Assembly: GCF_018861295.1 (NCBI RefSeq)
Contig: NZ_JAHLDM010000005.1
Location: 124,001-188,000 of the forward strand
Reading direction: 5' to 3'
DNA: 64,000 bases
Origin: Clostridium_AD estertheticum_D
GTDB lineage: Bacteria; Bacillota; Clostridia; Clostridiales; Clostridiaceae
Each line of letters opens with the position of its first letter. The stretch's first letter is position 1. This document shows positions 24,537-33,600 of the stretch, one piece after another. Both the position numbers and the translations under genes were made by a program. The notes under the pieces were generated by a model, which did not search any database, was not told the DNA's origin, and saw only the letters and a program-made list of their open reading frames with translations.

Positions 24537-26762
24537 ATGTCAGAAATACAAGGAACAATCGAAGATATAGTATTTCATAATGAAGACAATGGATATATAA
24601 TTGCTCATTTAAATGATAATAAAAAACAAATAACCGTGGTTGGCGTTGTGCCATATATAAGTGAAGGGCAAAATCTGAAGTTAACTGGAGAGTGGGTTAA
24701 TCATCCTCAATTTGGGAAACAATTTAAGATAGTCCAGTGTGAGGAAATTATACCTAGTTCACTTATGGGTATAGAAAAATATTTATCTTCAGGAGTTATT
24801 CAGGGAATTGGACCTGTAACTGCTAAAAAAATTGTACAGCGCTTTGGCGAAGATACTATGAATATATTAGATAATGAGATAGAGAAATTAAAAGAAATTG
24901 ATGGTATAGGACAAAAAAAGATTCAATTAATATTTGAATCTTACGCAAAGCAACGGGAAGTAAAAAATATTATGATATTTCTTCAAACATATGGAGTAAC
25001 ACCTAGCCAATGTGTAAAAATATATAAAAAGTATGGAGCAGAATCGATAAAAGTAGTTCAAGATAATCCTTATGTACTAACTGAAACTATTTCTGGTGTA
25101 GGATTTAAAATTGCAGATAAGATAGCGCGAAGTTTAGGGATTGATAAAGAATCACCTTTTAGAATACAAAGTGGGATTAATTATGTGGTTAATGAATTTT
25201 GTGCTATGGGAAACACCTATATGCCACTTTTAAAATTGTATAAGCAATCTAAAAACATTCTTGGGGTTACTGATGAAGAAATTGAGAAAAATATTTATGA
25301 TAATGTATTGAATGGGAAACTTAAAATCGAGAATATAGATGAAGAAGACTGCGTTTTTACTATGCCTTTTTATTATTGTGAATTAAGTATAACTAAAAAA
25401 ATAATAACCTTATCTATAGAAGAGTATGAAGAATTAGAAATAGATATAGAAGAGAAAATTAATGATTTTGAGAAAGAAAAAAGCATACAATTTGCGACTT
25501 CTCAAAGGAGTGCAATCTGCGGGGCTATGGAAAATAGTATTGAAATTATAACAGGAGGGCCAGGTACAGGTAAAACAACTATAATCAATTGCATTATAGA
25601 AATGTTTGAAAAAGCGGGACTTAAAGTGTATATGGCTGCACCTACAGGACGCGCTGCGAAAAGGATGACTGAAGCTACTGGACGGGTCGCGAAAACAATA
25701 CATAGACTGCTAGAACTTGGGATAGGTGGAGATGACAGTTCGCAGTTTACTAAAAGCGAGGAATCTCCACTTGAGTGTGATGTATTAATTGTTGATGAAG
25801 CATCTATGATAGACATAATGCTTATGAATAGTTTGTTAAATGCGATTACAATAGGGACGAGACTTATAATAGTTGGTGATGTTGATCAGTTACCATCAGT
25901 TGGACCGGGTAATGTTCTCAGAGACCTTATTGATAGCAAAAGTGTTAAGGTGGTTAAACTTAAGGAGATTTTTAGGCAAGCGCAGGAAAGTATGATTATT
26001 GTGAATGCCCATAAGATTAATAATGGTGAAATGCCTATTCTAAATAAAAGGGGTAAAGATTTTTATTTTATTGAAAACAATGAACCAGAGAAAATTTTAA
26101 ATAACATAATAGCCTTAATAAATACAAGACTTCCTAATTTCAACAAAGAATGGGATAAAATGAAGAACATTCAAATATTATCACCCATGAGGAAAGGCAT
26201 ACTGGGCATAGAAAATTTAAATATCGAGCTTCAGAAAATATTAAATCCTAAAATTAAAGGTAAAAAAGAAAAAGAATTTAGAAACACCATATTTAGGGTT
26301 GGTGACAAGGTTATGCAAATAAAAAATAATTACTCTATGAAGTGGCATAAAATGAATGCAAAAGCAGAAGATGGCACTGGAATATTTAATGGGGATGTAG
26401 GGTATGTAGAAGATATTAATGAGGATAATGAGAATGTTGTTGTCATTTTCGATGACGATAAGCGTGTAGAGTATGAGGGCGTAAATTTAGATGAACTAAT
26501 GCTTGCTTATGCTATAACGATACATAAGAGTCAAGGAAGTGAGTTTGAAGTTGTAATTATGCCTATGTTCATGGGACCACCACTTTTAATGAATAGAAAT
26601 TTGCTCTATACAGGTATAACTAGAGCTAAAAACATGGTTGTTTTAGTGGGAGAGAGAAAAGCTATTAGTTTCATGAAAGACAATAACAGAAGTTTCGAGA
26701 GATATTCTGCGCTAGGCTTTAGAATAAAACAAATAGTAGATGCAAATCTGAGTCTAGATTAA
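24537..26762 (+). CDS. recD2: RecD2-type ATP-dependent DNA helicase
   Basis: A 5'-3' SF1B helicase involved in DNA repair in organisms that use it without RecBC. The 741 residues begin with the OB-like N-domain (IQGTIEDIVFHNEDNGYII), followed by helix-hairpin-helix units (GVIQGIGPVTAKKIV, KLKEIDGIGQKKI), the Walker A motif GGPGTGKTT at about 338-346, Walker B VDEASMID, and the SF1 C-terminal motif AITIHKSQGSEF. The ATG at 24537 follows AGGGGAG; the frame extends upstream to 24477 without a site. It is followed by the ComFA-like gene 46 bases on and may be cotranscribed. Confidence 0.94.
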   Translation: MSEIQGTIEDIVFHNEDNGYIIAHLNDNKKQITVVGVVPYISEGQNLKLTGEWVNHPQFGKQFKIVQCEEIIPSSLMGIEKYLSSGVIQGIGPVTAKKIVQRFGEDTMNILDNEIEKLKEIDGIGQKKIQLIFESYAKQREVKNIMIFLQTYGVTPSQCVKIYKKYGAESIKVVQDNPYVLTETISGVGFKIADKIARSLGIDKESPFRIQSGINYVVNEFCAMGNTYMPLLKLYKQSKNILGVTDEEIEKNIYDNVLNGKLKIENIDEEDCVFTMPFYYCELSITKKIITLSIEEYEELEIDIEEKINDFEKEKSIQFATSQRSAICGAMENSIEIITGGPGTGKTTIINCIIEMFEKAGLKVYMAAPTGRAAKRMTEATGRVAKTIHRLLELGIGGDDSSQFTKSEESPLECDVLIVDEASMIDIMLMNSLLNAITIGTRLIIVGDVDQLPSVGPGNVLRDLIDSKSVKVVKLKEIFRQAQESMIIVNAHKINNGEMPILNKRGKDFYFIENNEPEKILNNIIALINTRLPNFNKEWDKMKNIQILSPMRKGILGIENLNIELQKILNPKIKGKKEKEFRNTIFRVGDKVMQIKNNYSMKWHKMNAKAEDGTGIFNGDVGYVEDINEDNENVVVIFDDDKRVEYEGVNLDELMLAYAITIHKSQGSEFEVVIMPMFMGPPLLMNRNLLYTGITRAKNMVVLVGERKAISFMKDNNRSFERYSALGFRIKQIVDANLSLD

Positions 26763-26808
26763 TATTACGACGCCCCAGGTGATTATTTAATTATAAAGGA
26801 GATTTTAC

Positions 26809-27837
26809 ATGGTTTACTACGCAAAATTAAACCTTAGTAAGGAAAAAGATGAAATTAGTAATGGGATTTTTAAAGCTTATATAAATGGTGAAAATAATAT
26901 TGATATTGTATCTGTATTTTACAATTCCTCTGATATATTCTTAAAAACGATAGTAACATATGCAAACGAAAACAAAAACATATTATATATAACTAATGAA
27001 GATGAACGTAACATTGATATTCTTTATTATATTAATAAATTTAGCAATCTAGGTCAATATGTGTATTCATCTACAACAAATTATAGGAGTGAAGGTGGGT
27101 ATTTATACATATGCAGTCATGAGAATGCATTAAAACTACAAGAAAAATTTGATTTGGTTATTTATAATGATATTAGGAGTTTCCCAAAGTTTAATAAAGA
27201 GCAAATAAAAAATATATTACTGAAAATGCGAATCATAGGCGGTTTAGCTATAGCATACTGTGTAGAAAATGTTTTAAGTGAGGATAATACAATTATGTTT
27301 CCGATAAAAAATGCTAATATCCCAATTATTGAGCCTAGGATTATAACTACTAGAATTAATCTTAGTCTGGATATACCTTTAGTAGTTTATGAATATTTAA
27401 ATTGGTCAATAATATCTAACAGAAAGGTAATAATATTTGTGCCGGACTCACAAAAGGCTATGTCAGTATTCGCGTATCTTAGTAATTTTAAAAAAAAGTT
27501 AAGTGAAAATATAGTCTTATTTATTAAAAGTAGAAGCGATGATAATACTAAAGTAAACTTTATGAATAAAGATAAGGGAATACTCGTAACAAATGACTTT
27601 GAAGAAAACTATTTAGAATTCCATTCGATTGATGTTATAGTTTACTTTGCTGATAACGTGAAATTTGACTATAAACAATTGTTTTTTTTATCAAGCAAAG
27701 TTGGAAGATTTGAGAATATACAAAGGGGCGAAGCTATATTTTTAGCTAATGCCCAAACTGTTCAAATGGATAAAGCTAAAAGTATGGCTAGTAAATTTAA
27801 TGAGAAAGCGTGGGAAAGAGGATTATTAAATATATAA
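26809..27837 (+). CDS. Degenerate ComFA-like protein lacking Walker A
   Basis: A 342-residue protein before comFC where comFA normally stands. The N-terminal half has no GxGKT P-loop and no DEAD box; the corresponding acidic segment reads VIYNDIRSFP. The C-terminal half keeps the layout of helicase domain 2: RKVIIFVPDSQKAMSVFAYL, then GILVTNDFEENYLEFHSIDV, then LSSKVGRF in place of QIAGRVGR, then a GEAIFLANAQT strand and the closing helix with WERGLL that ComFA proteins share. ATG follows AAGGAGATTTTAC. I infer an ATPase-dead ComFA descendant; whether it still aids DNA uptake is unknown. It overlaps comFC by 28 bases. Confidence 0.6.
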   Translation: MVYYAKLNLSKEKDEISNGIFKAYINGENNIDIVSVFYNSSDIFLKTIVTYANENKNILYITNEDERNIDILYYINKFSNLGQYVYSSTTNYRSEGGYLYICSHENALKLQEKFDLVIYNDIRSFPKFNKEQIKNILLKMRIIGGLAIAYCVENVLSEDNTIMFPIKNANIPIIEPRIITTRINLSLDIPLVVYEYLNWSIISNRKVIIFVPDSQKAMSVFAYLSNFKKKLSENIVLFIKSRSDDNTKVNFMNKDKGILVTNDFEENYLEFHSIDVIVYFADNVKFDYKQLFFLSSKVGRFENIQRGEAIFLANAQTVQMDKAKSMASKFNEKAWERGLLNI

Positions 27838-28490
27838 AAAAGATACTTTACTGTTTAGTTCAAGTTATATATTCTGGCGATGAATCATGCGTAATATGTA
27901 GCGGATATAGTGAAGAAAGTGAAGCGTTGTGCACTGTATGTAGAAAAAAACTAAGACGCTCCGAGGAAAGCTTTTATATAGGCAGTAGTGAAGAAGAATA
28001 CATTGCAAGGTCAGTGTTTTATTATTCGAGTATTGTTAAAGAACTAATTATTAGACTCAAATATAAAAATGATTTTATATGTGGAGAAATTTTGGCTAAA
28101 TATATGCTGGAATCTGTTAAAAATAATTATTTGGAGTTTGATTTAATATCTTATGTACCTATGACTAAAAAAGCTCTAAAAAATAGAGGATATAATCAAA
28201 GTGAGTTTTTGGCAAAATACTTATCGCAATTTTTAAGTATACCAGTTATATGCGATTTGGTTAAAACGGAAGATACTAAAGATCAAATAGGTCTAAGTGG
28301 AGATCAAAGGTGGGACAATATGAAAAAATGCTTTGAAATTAAAGAGAGCGAGTTTATAAAAAATAAAAATATTTTACTTGTAGATGATGTTATAACCACT
28401 GGAGCTACAGCATTTCATTGCGCACATATGCTAAAAGAGAACGGAGCGAATAATATTTTTATATTGACTATAGCCAAAAGTAATGTATAA
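27810..28490 (+). CDS. comFC: ComF family phosphoribosyltransferase-like protein
   Basis: A 226-residue ComFC homolog, needed for late DNA uptake or processing in competent bacteria and widely conserved without known competence. The N-terminus carries a zinc ribbon (CVIC at about 27-30 and CTVC at about 42-45). The C-terminal type I PRTase domain has YVPMTKKALKNRGYNQSEFL and the PRPP loop ILLVDDVITTGAT. The start overlaps the preceding ComFA-like gene. The last codons contain the promoter of the raiA RNA. Confidence 0.88.
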   Translation: MGKRIIKYIKKILYCLVQVIYSGDESCVICSGYSEESEALCTVCRKKLRRSEESFYIGSSEEEYIARSVFYYSSIVKELIIRLKYKNDFICGEILAKYMLESVKNNYLEFDLISYVPMTKKALKNRGYNQSEFLAKYLSQFLSIPVICDLVKTEDTKDQIGLSGDQRWDNMKKCFEIKESEFIKNKNILLVDDVITTGATAFHCAHMLKENGANNIFILTIAKSNV

Positions 28491-28491
28491 T
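28464..28491 (+). promoter_or_regulatory. Promoter of the raiA RNA inside the end of comFC
   Basis: TTGACT (28464-28469), 16 bases, TATAAT (28486-28491). The -10 overlaps the comFC stop codon (28488-28490), and the RNA begins about eight bases later. Confidence 0.75.
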
Positions 28492-28498
28492 ACTGATT

Positions 28499-28746
28499 GT
28501 AGTAAGTTAGGTTTGTGGTTGAAAGTCGAGGCCAGTCGCAGGCAAAACGATCCACGTAAGTTAAACAAAGTTTAGTGAGCATGGTGCGGCTTAGAGGTTA
28601 GTCCTGCCGTTTTAACGAGCGAGAGTGTTAGTAGTGAGAAGGTAATTCTGGGTAGCAAAAGCTCCAGCAGGCGAGTGTGGGGGCAAAGACCAGGTCAACT
28701 AACTTACTATATAAAAACTCCTAATATTATATTAGGAGTTTTTATA
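28499..28746 (+). ncRNA. raiA RNA motif with own terminator
   Basis: A ~210-base structured RNA closed by AGTAAGTTAG (28501-28510) and CTAACTTACT (28699-28708), rich in G/C compared with its surroundings and packed with internal stems. The position upstream of a raiA/hpf gene and blocks such as GAGGCCAGTCGCAGGC, GGTGCGGC and GCTCCAGCAGGCGAGTGTGGGG match the raiA RNA class known from Clostridia and other anaerobes. A terminator (AAAAACTCCTAAT / ATTAGGAGTTTTT, 28713-28743) ends it 240 bases before hpf, so it is a separate transcript. The class has been linked to sporulation and aggregation, but its mechanism is unsettled. Confidence 0.85.
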
Positions 28747-28985
28747 TTTTTGTTCGTGTAAACGATTGAAGCACAAAAAACAATTATAGTAAATTAACAA
28801 TTAACATAAAGAAATAGGGTAATAATTAGGAATATTAAGGGATTGTCACTTAAATTGCTTTAATATTACGTAAATTCTGAATTTATGGTTGCTATTTAGC
28901 ATTAAGTGTAATAGAATTGAGATACAAAACATATAGCATGATTAAATATAAAACGTTATGTGGATATTAGAAAGGGGTTGTACGT
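28747..28985 (+). other. Gap between raiA RNA and hpf
   Basis: Noncoding AT-rich sequence. No confident promoter; TTGAGA near 28917 with a poor -10 is the only candidate. AAAGGGGTTG provides the hpf ribosome site. Confidence 0.4.
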
Positions 28986-29537
28986 ATGAAAATTAAAGTG
29001 ATAGGAAAAAACATGGAAGTAACAGAAGCATTAAGAAATATGATAGACAAGAAAGTATCTAGATTAGATAAGTATTTTAATCCGGATGTGGAAGCTCAGA
29101 CAACCATGAGTGTCCATAAGAACAGACATACTATAGAAATTACAATACCTTTTAATGGAGTTGTTTTGAGATCAGAAGAAGTAAATGATGATATGTATAC
29201 GTCATTAGATCTTGTTGTTGACAAATTAGAGAGACAAATTAGAAAAAATAAAACGAAATTAGAAAAAAGAAACAAAGGAACATCCCTTAAATTTCAGGGT
29301 ATACCTCAATATGATAATAGTGAAGATAATGGTCTAGAACCTAAAATAGTAAAAACAAAGAAATTTGCATTTAAACCAATGTCTGCAGAAGAAGCAGTGC
29401 TTCAAATGGAGTTAGTTGGACATAGTTTCTTTGTATATATGAGTGATGGTAGTACAGAAGTAAATGGTAATTCAGAAGTGAATGTAGTATATAAAAGAAA
29501 AGATGGAAATTATGGGTTGATAGAACCACAGTTTTAA
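28986..29537 (+). CDS. hpf: Ribosome hibernation promoting factor, long form
   Basis: Binds the 30S decoding channel and drives 100S dimer formation in stationary phase. The 183 residues comprise the N-terminal YfiA/RaiA domain (about 1-100, IKVIGKNMEVTEALRNMIDKKVSRLDKYF) and the C-terminal dimerisation domain (about 125-182, KTKKFAFKPMSAEEAVLQMELVGHSFFVY), which defines long HPF. ATG follows AAAGGGGTTGTAC. It is followed by a terminator and then secA, the same order as in many Firmicutes. Confidence 0.96.
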   Translation: MKIKVIGKNMEVTEALRNMIDKKVSRLDKYFNPDVEAQTTMSVHKNRHTIEITIPFNGVVLRSEEVNDDMYTSLDLVVDKLERQIRKNKTKLEKRNKGTSLKFQGIPQYDNSEDNGLEPKIVKTKKFAFKPMSAEEAVLQMELVGHSFFVYMSDGSTEVNGNSEVNVVYKRKDGNYGLIEPQF

Positions 29538-29542
29538 AATTT

Positions 29543-29581
29543 AAAGGATTAAAGTAATCATGTTTACTTTAATCCTTTTTT
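29543..29581 (+). terminator. Terminator after hpf
   Basis: Stem AAAGGATTAAAGTAA / TTACTTTAATCCTTT, followed by T. Confidence 0.88.
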
Positions 29582-29635
29582 AGCTTTAACTTTAAAAGTT
29601 AAAATTAAAATTAAAAATAAAAAATTAATAGAAAG

Positions 29636-29680
29636 TATACAATTGTATAAGTTGAATAGAATTAAATTAAGTGTTATACT
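29636..29680 (+). promoter_or_regulatory. secA promoter with upstream palindrome
   Basis: TTGAAT (29652-29657), 17 bases, TATACT (29675-29680). Directly upstream is the perfect palindrome TATACAATTGTATA (29636-29649), a possible operator. Confidence 0.65.
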
Positions 29681-29732
29681 TTACAAGTGTATATTTTGGA
29701 AGTATTAAAAAGAATAGTGAGGATGAAAAAAT

Positions 29733-32231
29733 ATGAGTTTAATTAAAAAATTATTTGGTAGTTATAGTGATAGAGAAATAAAAAGAATAACTTCAACAGT
29801 AGATAAAATAGAAGCATTAGATTCAATGATGACTAACTTAAGTGATGAAGAACTTAAAGCGAAAACAGAAGAATTTAAGACTAGTTTAAGTAATGGAAAG
29901 ACATTAGAAGATATTTTGCCTGAAGCATTTGCAGTAGTTAGGGAAGCTTCATGGAGAGTTCTTAAAATGAAGCATTTTAGAGTGCAACTAATTGGTGGAA
30001 TAATACTTCACCAAGGAAGAATAACAGAAATGAAAACTGGTGAAGGAAAGACTCTTGTGGCTACGCTTCCATCATATTTGAATGCCCTAGAAGGAAAAGG
30101 TGTTCACGTAATTACAGTTAATGATTATCTTGCAAAAAGAGATAAAGAAGAGATGGGTAGAATACATGAGTTTTTGGGTCTTACAGTGGGCGTAATTATT
30201 CATGATATAGATCAAAATCAAAGGCAAGCGGCTTATAATGCAGATATAACATATGGCACAAATAATGAATTCGGATTTGATTATCTAAGAGATAATATGG
30301 TTGTTTATAAAGAAGAAAGAGTTCAAAGGAAATTAAACTTTGTAATAGTGGATGAGGTTGACTCTATATTAATAGATGAAGCTAGAACACCACTTATAAT
30401 ATCTGGAGAAGGAGAAAAATCTACAGACTTTTATAAAGTGGCAGATCATTTTGTAAAGACATTAGTAAAAGAAGAAGATTACACTATAGATGAAAAAGCC
30501 AGTGCTGTTATAATGTCTGATGAAGGTATAGATAAGGCTGAAAAGTTTTTCAGTTTAGATAACTATGCTGACGCAGCAAACATGAATATACAGCATCACG
30601 TAGTTCAAGCTTTGAAAGCAAACTATATTATGAGAAAAGATAAAGATTATATGGAAAAAGATGGAGAAGTAGTTATTGTAGATGAATTTACTGGAAGACT
30701 TATGGAAGGTAGAAGATATAGTGATGGACTTCACCAAGCGATTGAAGCAAAAGAGGGCGTAAAAATCGAGAAAGAGTCAAAAACTCTTGCAACAATTACT
30801 TTTCAAAACTATTTTAGAATGTATTCTAAAATAGCAGGTATGACTGGTACTGCGCTTACAGAAGAAAATGAGTTTAGAGAAATATATGGACTTGATGTAC
30901 TAGTAATACCTACAAATAAGCCTTTAGCAAGAATCGATAATGCAGATTTAGTTTTTAAGACTGTAAGAGGAAAGTATAAGGCTATAATAGATGAAATAGT
31001 TGAAACTCATAAGATAAATCAACCTGTACTTGTAGGTACTGTAAGTATAGAAAAATCAGAATTATTATCTGAGATGCTTAAGAGAAAAGGGGTTCCTCAT
31101 CAAGTACTTAATGCTAAATACCATGAAAAAGAAGCGGAAATAATAGCTCATGCAGGGTCACTTGGTATGGTTACTATAGCAACTAATATGGCAGGGCGTG
31201 GTACGGACATTAAACTTTTCGATGGCGTTATTGAAGTTGGTGGACTTAAGATAATTGGAACTGAAAGACATGAATCTAGGCGTATTGATAATCAACTTAG
31301 AGGTCGTGCTGGTCGTCAAGGAGATCCAGGAAGTACAAGATTTTACATATCACTAGAAGATGACTTGATGAGAATATTTGGTTCAGAAAGACTTCAGGGT
31401 GTTGTAGGAAAATTAGGATTAACTGATGAAGATGCTATTGAAAGCAAAATGGTAAGTGGGGCTATAGAAAGCGCTCAAAAGAAGGTTGAAGGAAATAACT
31501 TTGATATAAGAAAAAATGTTGTTCAATATGATGATGTAATGAACCAACAGAGAGAAATAATTTATAAACAAAGAACGGAAGTTCTTCAAGGTGAAGATAC
31601 TAAAGAGCAAATTGAAGATATGATAAAAGATATTATTTTTACCACAGTTGATTCGCATATTACTGATGTTGAAGAAGAACTTGATGAAGAACTTGCAAAA
31701 TTAATTAGCTATTTTGAGGAAATATTTCTTCCAAAAGATATGGTTACAGTAGATGAACTTGGTAAATTAACTAATGAAGAAATCAAGGAAAAACTCTTAG
31801 AAATTGCTCAGAGAATTTATACTCAAAGGGGAGAAGATTTTGCTGATGAACAAATAAGAGAAGTTGAAAGAGTTATTCTTTTAAGAGTAGTAGATAGTAA
31901 ATGGATGGATCATATTGATGATATGGAACATTTAAAGCAAGGTATTGGACTTAGAGCTTATAAGCAGCAAGATCCAACACAAGCGTACCAAATGGAAGGT
32001 AGCGACATGTTTGCTGAAATGATATATAACATAAAGACAGAAACTATTAAATACTTATTCCATGTTCAAATAGAAAGAGCACCAGAGAGAGAAATGGTTG
32101 CACAAATAACATCAACTAATCATGATGATTCTGTTAAACAAGAACCAACTATAAAAGAATCTAAAACAGGAAGAAATGATGAATGTCCTTGTGGTTCAGG
32201 AAAAAAATATAAAAACTGTTGTGGCAGATAA
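29733..32231 (+). CDS. secA: Preprotein translocase ATPase SecA
   Basis: Motor that drives secretory proteins through SecYEG. The 832 residues include the N-terminal LIKKLFGSYSDREIKR, the Walker A motif MKTGEGKTLVA at about residue 100, DEVDSILIDEARTPL (Walker B), NMAGRGTDIKL and RGRAGRQGDPGSTRFYISLEDDL in the second nucleotide domain, and the C-terminal zinc motif CPCGSGKKYKNCCG that binds SecB or ribosomes. Start ATG is behind a weak GTGAGGATG site. It is followed by a terminator and prfB, as in Bacillus. Confidence 0.98.
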   Translation: MSLIKKLFGSYSDREIKRITSTVDKIEALDSMMTNLSDEELKAKTEEFKTSLSNGKTLEDILPEAFAVVREASWRVLKMKHFRVQLIGGIILHQGRITEMKTGEGKTLVATLPSYLNALEGKGVHVITVNDYLAKRDKEEMGRIHEFLGLTVGVIIHDIDQNQRQAAYNADITYGTNNEFGFDYLRDNMVVYKEERVQRKLNFVIVDEVDSILIDEARTPLIISGEGEKSTDFYKVADHFVKTLVKEEDYTIDEKASAVIMSDEGIDKAEKFFSLDNYADAANMNIQHHVVQALKANYIMRKDKDYMEKDGEVVIVDEFTGRLMEGRRYSDGLHQAIEAKEGVKIEKESKTLATITFQNYFRMYSKIAGMTGTALTEENEFREIYGLDVLVIPTNKPLARIDNADLVFKTVRGKYKAIIDEIVETHKINQPVLVGTVSIEKSELLSEMLKRKGVPHQVLNAKYHEKEAEIIAHAGSLGMVTIATNMAGRGTDIKLFDGVIEVGGLKIIGTERHESRRIDNQLRGRAGRQGDPGSTRFYISLEDDLMRIFGSERLQGVVGKLGLTDEDAIESKMVSGAIESAQKKVEGNNFDIRKNVVQYDDVMNQQREIIYKQRTEVLQGEDTKEQIEDMIKDIIFTTVDSHITDVEEELDEELAKLISYFEEIFLPKDMVTVDELGKLTNEEIKEKLLEIAQRIYTQRGEDFADEQIREVERVILLRVVDSKWMDHIDDMEHLKQGIGLRAYKQQDPTQAYQMEGSDMFAEMIYNIKTETIKYLFHVQIERAPEREMVAQITSTNHDDSVKQEPTIKESKTGRNDECPCGSGKKYKNCCGR

Positions 32232-32263
32232 TAGTTATAACACGATGATTTAATTAGAAGTTA

Positions 32264-32302
32264 AAAAAGAGGCATACAATTTACGTTGCATGCCTCTTTT
32301 TA
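32264..32302 (+). terminator. Terminator after secA
   Basis: Stem AAAAAGAGGCATACAA / TTGCATGCCTCTTTTT with one bulge and a T run. Confidence 0.85.
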
Positions 32303-32325
32303 ATATAATAAAAGAGGTGTTAATA

Positions 32326-33433
32326 TTGGTAATATTAGTTGAAGAAATATTAGGTGATTTAAACATATTAAAGGGCAATGTCGAAGAAATAAGGGTGTCT
32401 CTTTGACGTAACATCTATGGAAAAAGAGCTAAAAGAATACGAATTTAAAATGCAGGAACCCAGTTTTTGGGAAGATATTACAAAAGCTCAACAAATTACT
32501 AAGTTAGCTAAGGGAATTAAGGATAGAATTGATAGATTTAATCTATTGATTAGTAAGATAGAAGACTTAGAAATGTTAACGCAGTTAAGCTCTGATGAAG
32601 AAGATGATTCCTCTTTAGAAGAAATAAAAGTTGAACTTAAAGATTTAGCCCATATTGCTGATCAGTTTAGGTTAGAAATTTTATTGTCTGGAAAATATGA
32701 TAAAAATAATGCTATTTTAACACTTCATACCGGTGCAGGCGGAAGTGATGCTCAAGATTGGACAGAAATGCTTTATAGAATGTACTCAAGATGGTGCGAA
32801 AAAAAAGGATATAAAGTTGAAGTTTTAGATTATCAAGCATCGGATGAGGCAGGCATTAAAGCAGTCACATTAAAAATAACGGGAGAGTATGCCTACGGAT
32901 ATTTAATGGCTGAAAAGGGCGTGCACAGACTAGTAAGAATTTCGCCTTTTAATGCAAATGGCAAGAGGCAAACTTCATTTGCATCTTGTGAAGTGCTTCC
33001 TGAACTTACTGAGGATCAAGATATTGATATAAAGCCTGATGACCTTAGAATAGACACATATAGGTCCGGAGGTGCAGGAGGTCAACATGTAAACAAAACT
33101 GACTCAGCTATAAGGATTACGCATATTCCTACGGGTATTGTAGTGCAATGTCAGAATGAGCGAAGCCAGCATAGCAATAGACAAACTGCAATGAAGATGC
33201 TTATGGCAAAACTCTTGATTTTAAAGGAAAGAGAGAAAAAGGATAGGATAGAAGACTTAGCCGGAGACTTGAAAGAGAATGGTTGGGGAAGTCAAATTAG
33301 ATCATATGTTTTTCATCCATATAGTATGGTTAAGGATCATAGAACTAATATAGAAGTAGGAAATGTAGATGCAGTTATGGATGGCGATATTGATGTTTTT
33401 ATTGAAGAGTATTTAAGACAAAGTAATAAATAA
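32326..33433 (+). CDS. prfB: Peptide chain release factor 2, with programmed +1 frameshift
   Basis: Recognises UGA and UAA stops. Translation starts at TTG 32326 (AGAGGTG upstream) and runs 26 codons to CTT TGA at 32401-32406; the standard shift site CTT-TGA-C is present with an internal AGGG just upstream at 32392-32395. Slipping +1 reads GAC and continues to 33433, giving about 368 residues. The catalytic GGQ is in RSGGAGGQHVNKTDSAIRITH-type sequence at about two-thirds of the length, and the UGA-recognition SPF appears as RISPFNANGK. Low RF2 allows shifting, so the factor regulates itself. A gene caller starting at 32417 would lose the N-terminus. Confidence 0.96.
32401..32407 (+). promoter_or_regulatory. 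RF2 +1 frameshift site (CTT-TGA-C)
   Basis: Zero-frame AGG GTG TCT CTT TGA and +1 frame GAC GTA follow the canonical RF2 recoding arrangement, including the stop context TGA-C and the Shine-Dalgarno-like AGGG upstream. Confidence 0.97.
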
Positions 33434-33468
33434 CATATTTTCGATGGATAATAGAAAAAGATAGTTAT

Positions 33469-33516
33469 AAAAGAAAAGCAGTAGAATATTTAAAATATTC
33501 TACTGCTTTTCTTTTA
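33469..33516 (+). terminator. Terminator after prfB
   Basis: Stem of about 22 bp built on AAAAGCAGTAGAATATT and its complement, followed by T. Confidence 0.9.
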
Positions 33517-33542
33517 TATAGGAAACTATATTTTTGTATTAT

Positions 33543-33582
33543 AAAAGGTTGTGTCAAAATAATTTGATTCAACCTTTTTTTA
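33543..33582. terminator. Second hairpin between prfB and the TetR gene
   Basis: AAAAGGTTG / CAACCTTTT around an 18-base loop, with T on the plus side; a likely terminator for the convergent TetR-family gene or a backup for prfB. Confidence 0.6.
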
Positions 33583-33600
33583 TCTATAAAGTGTTTATGT

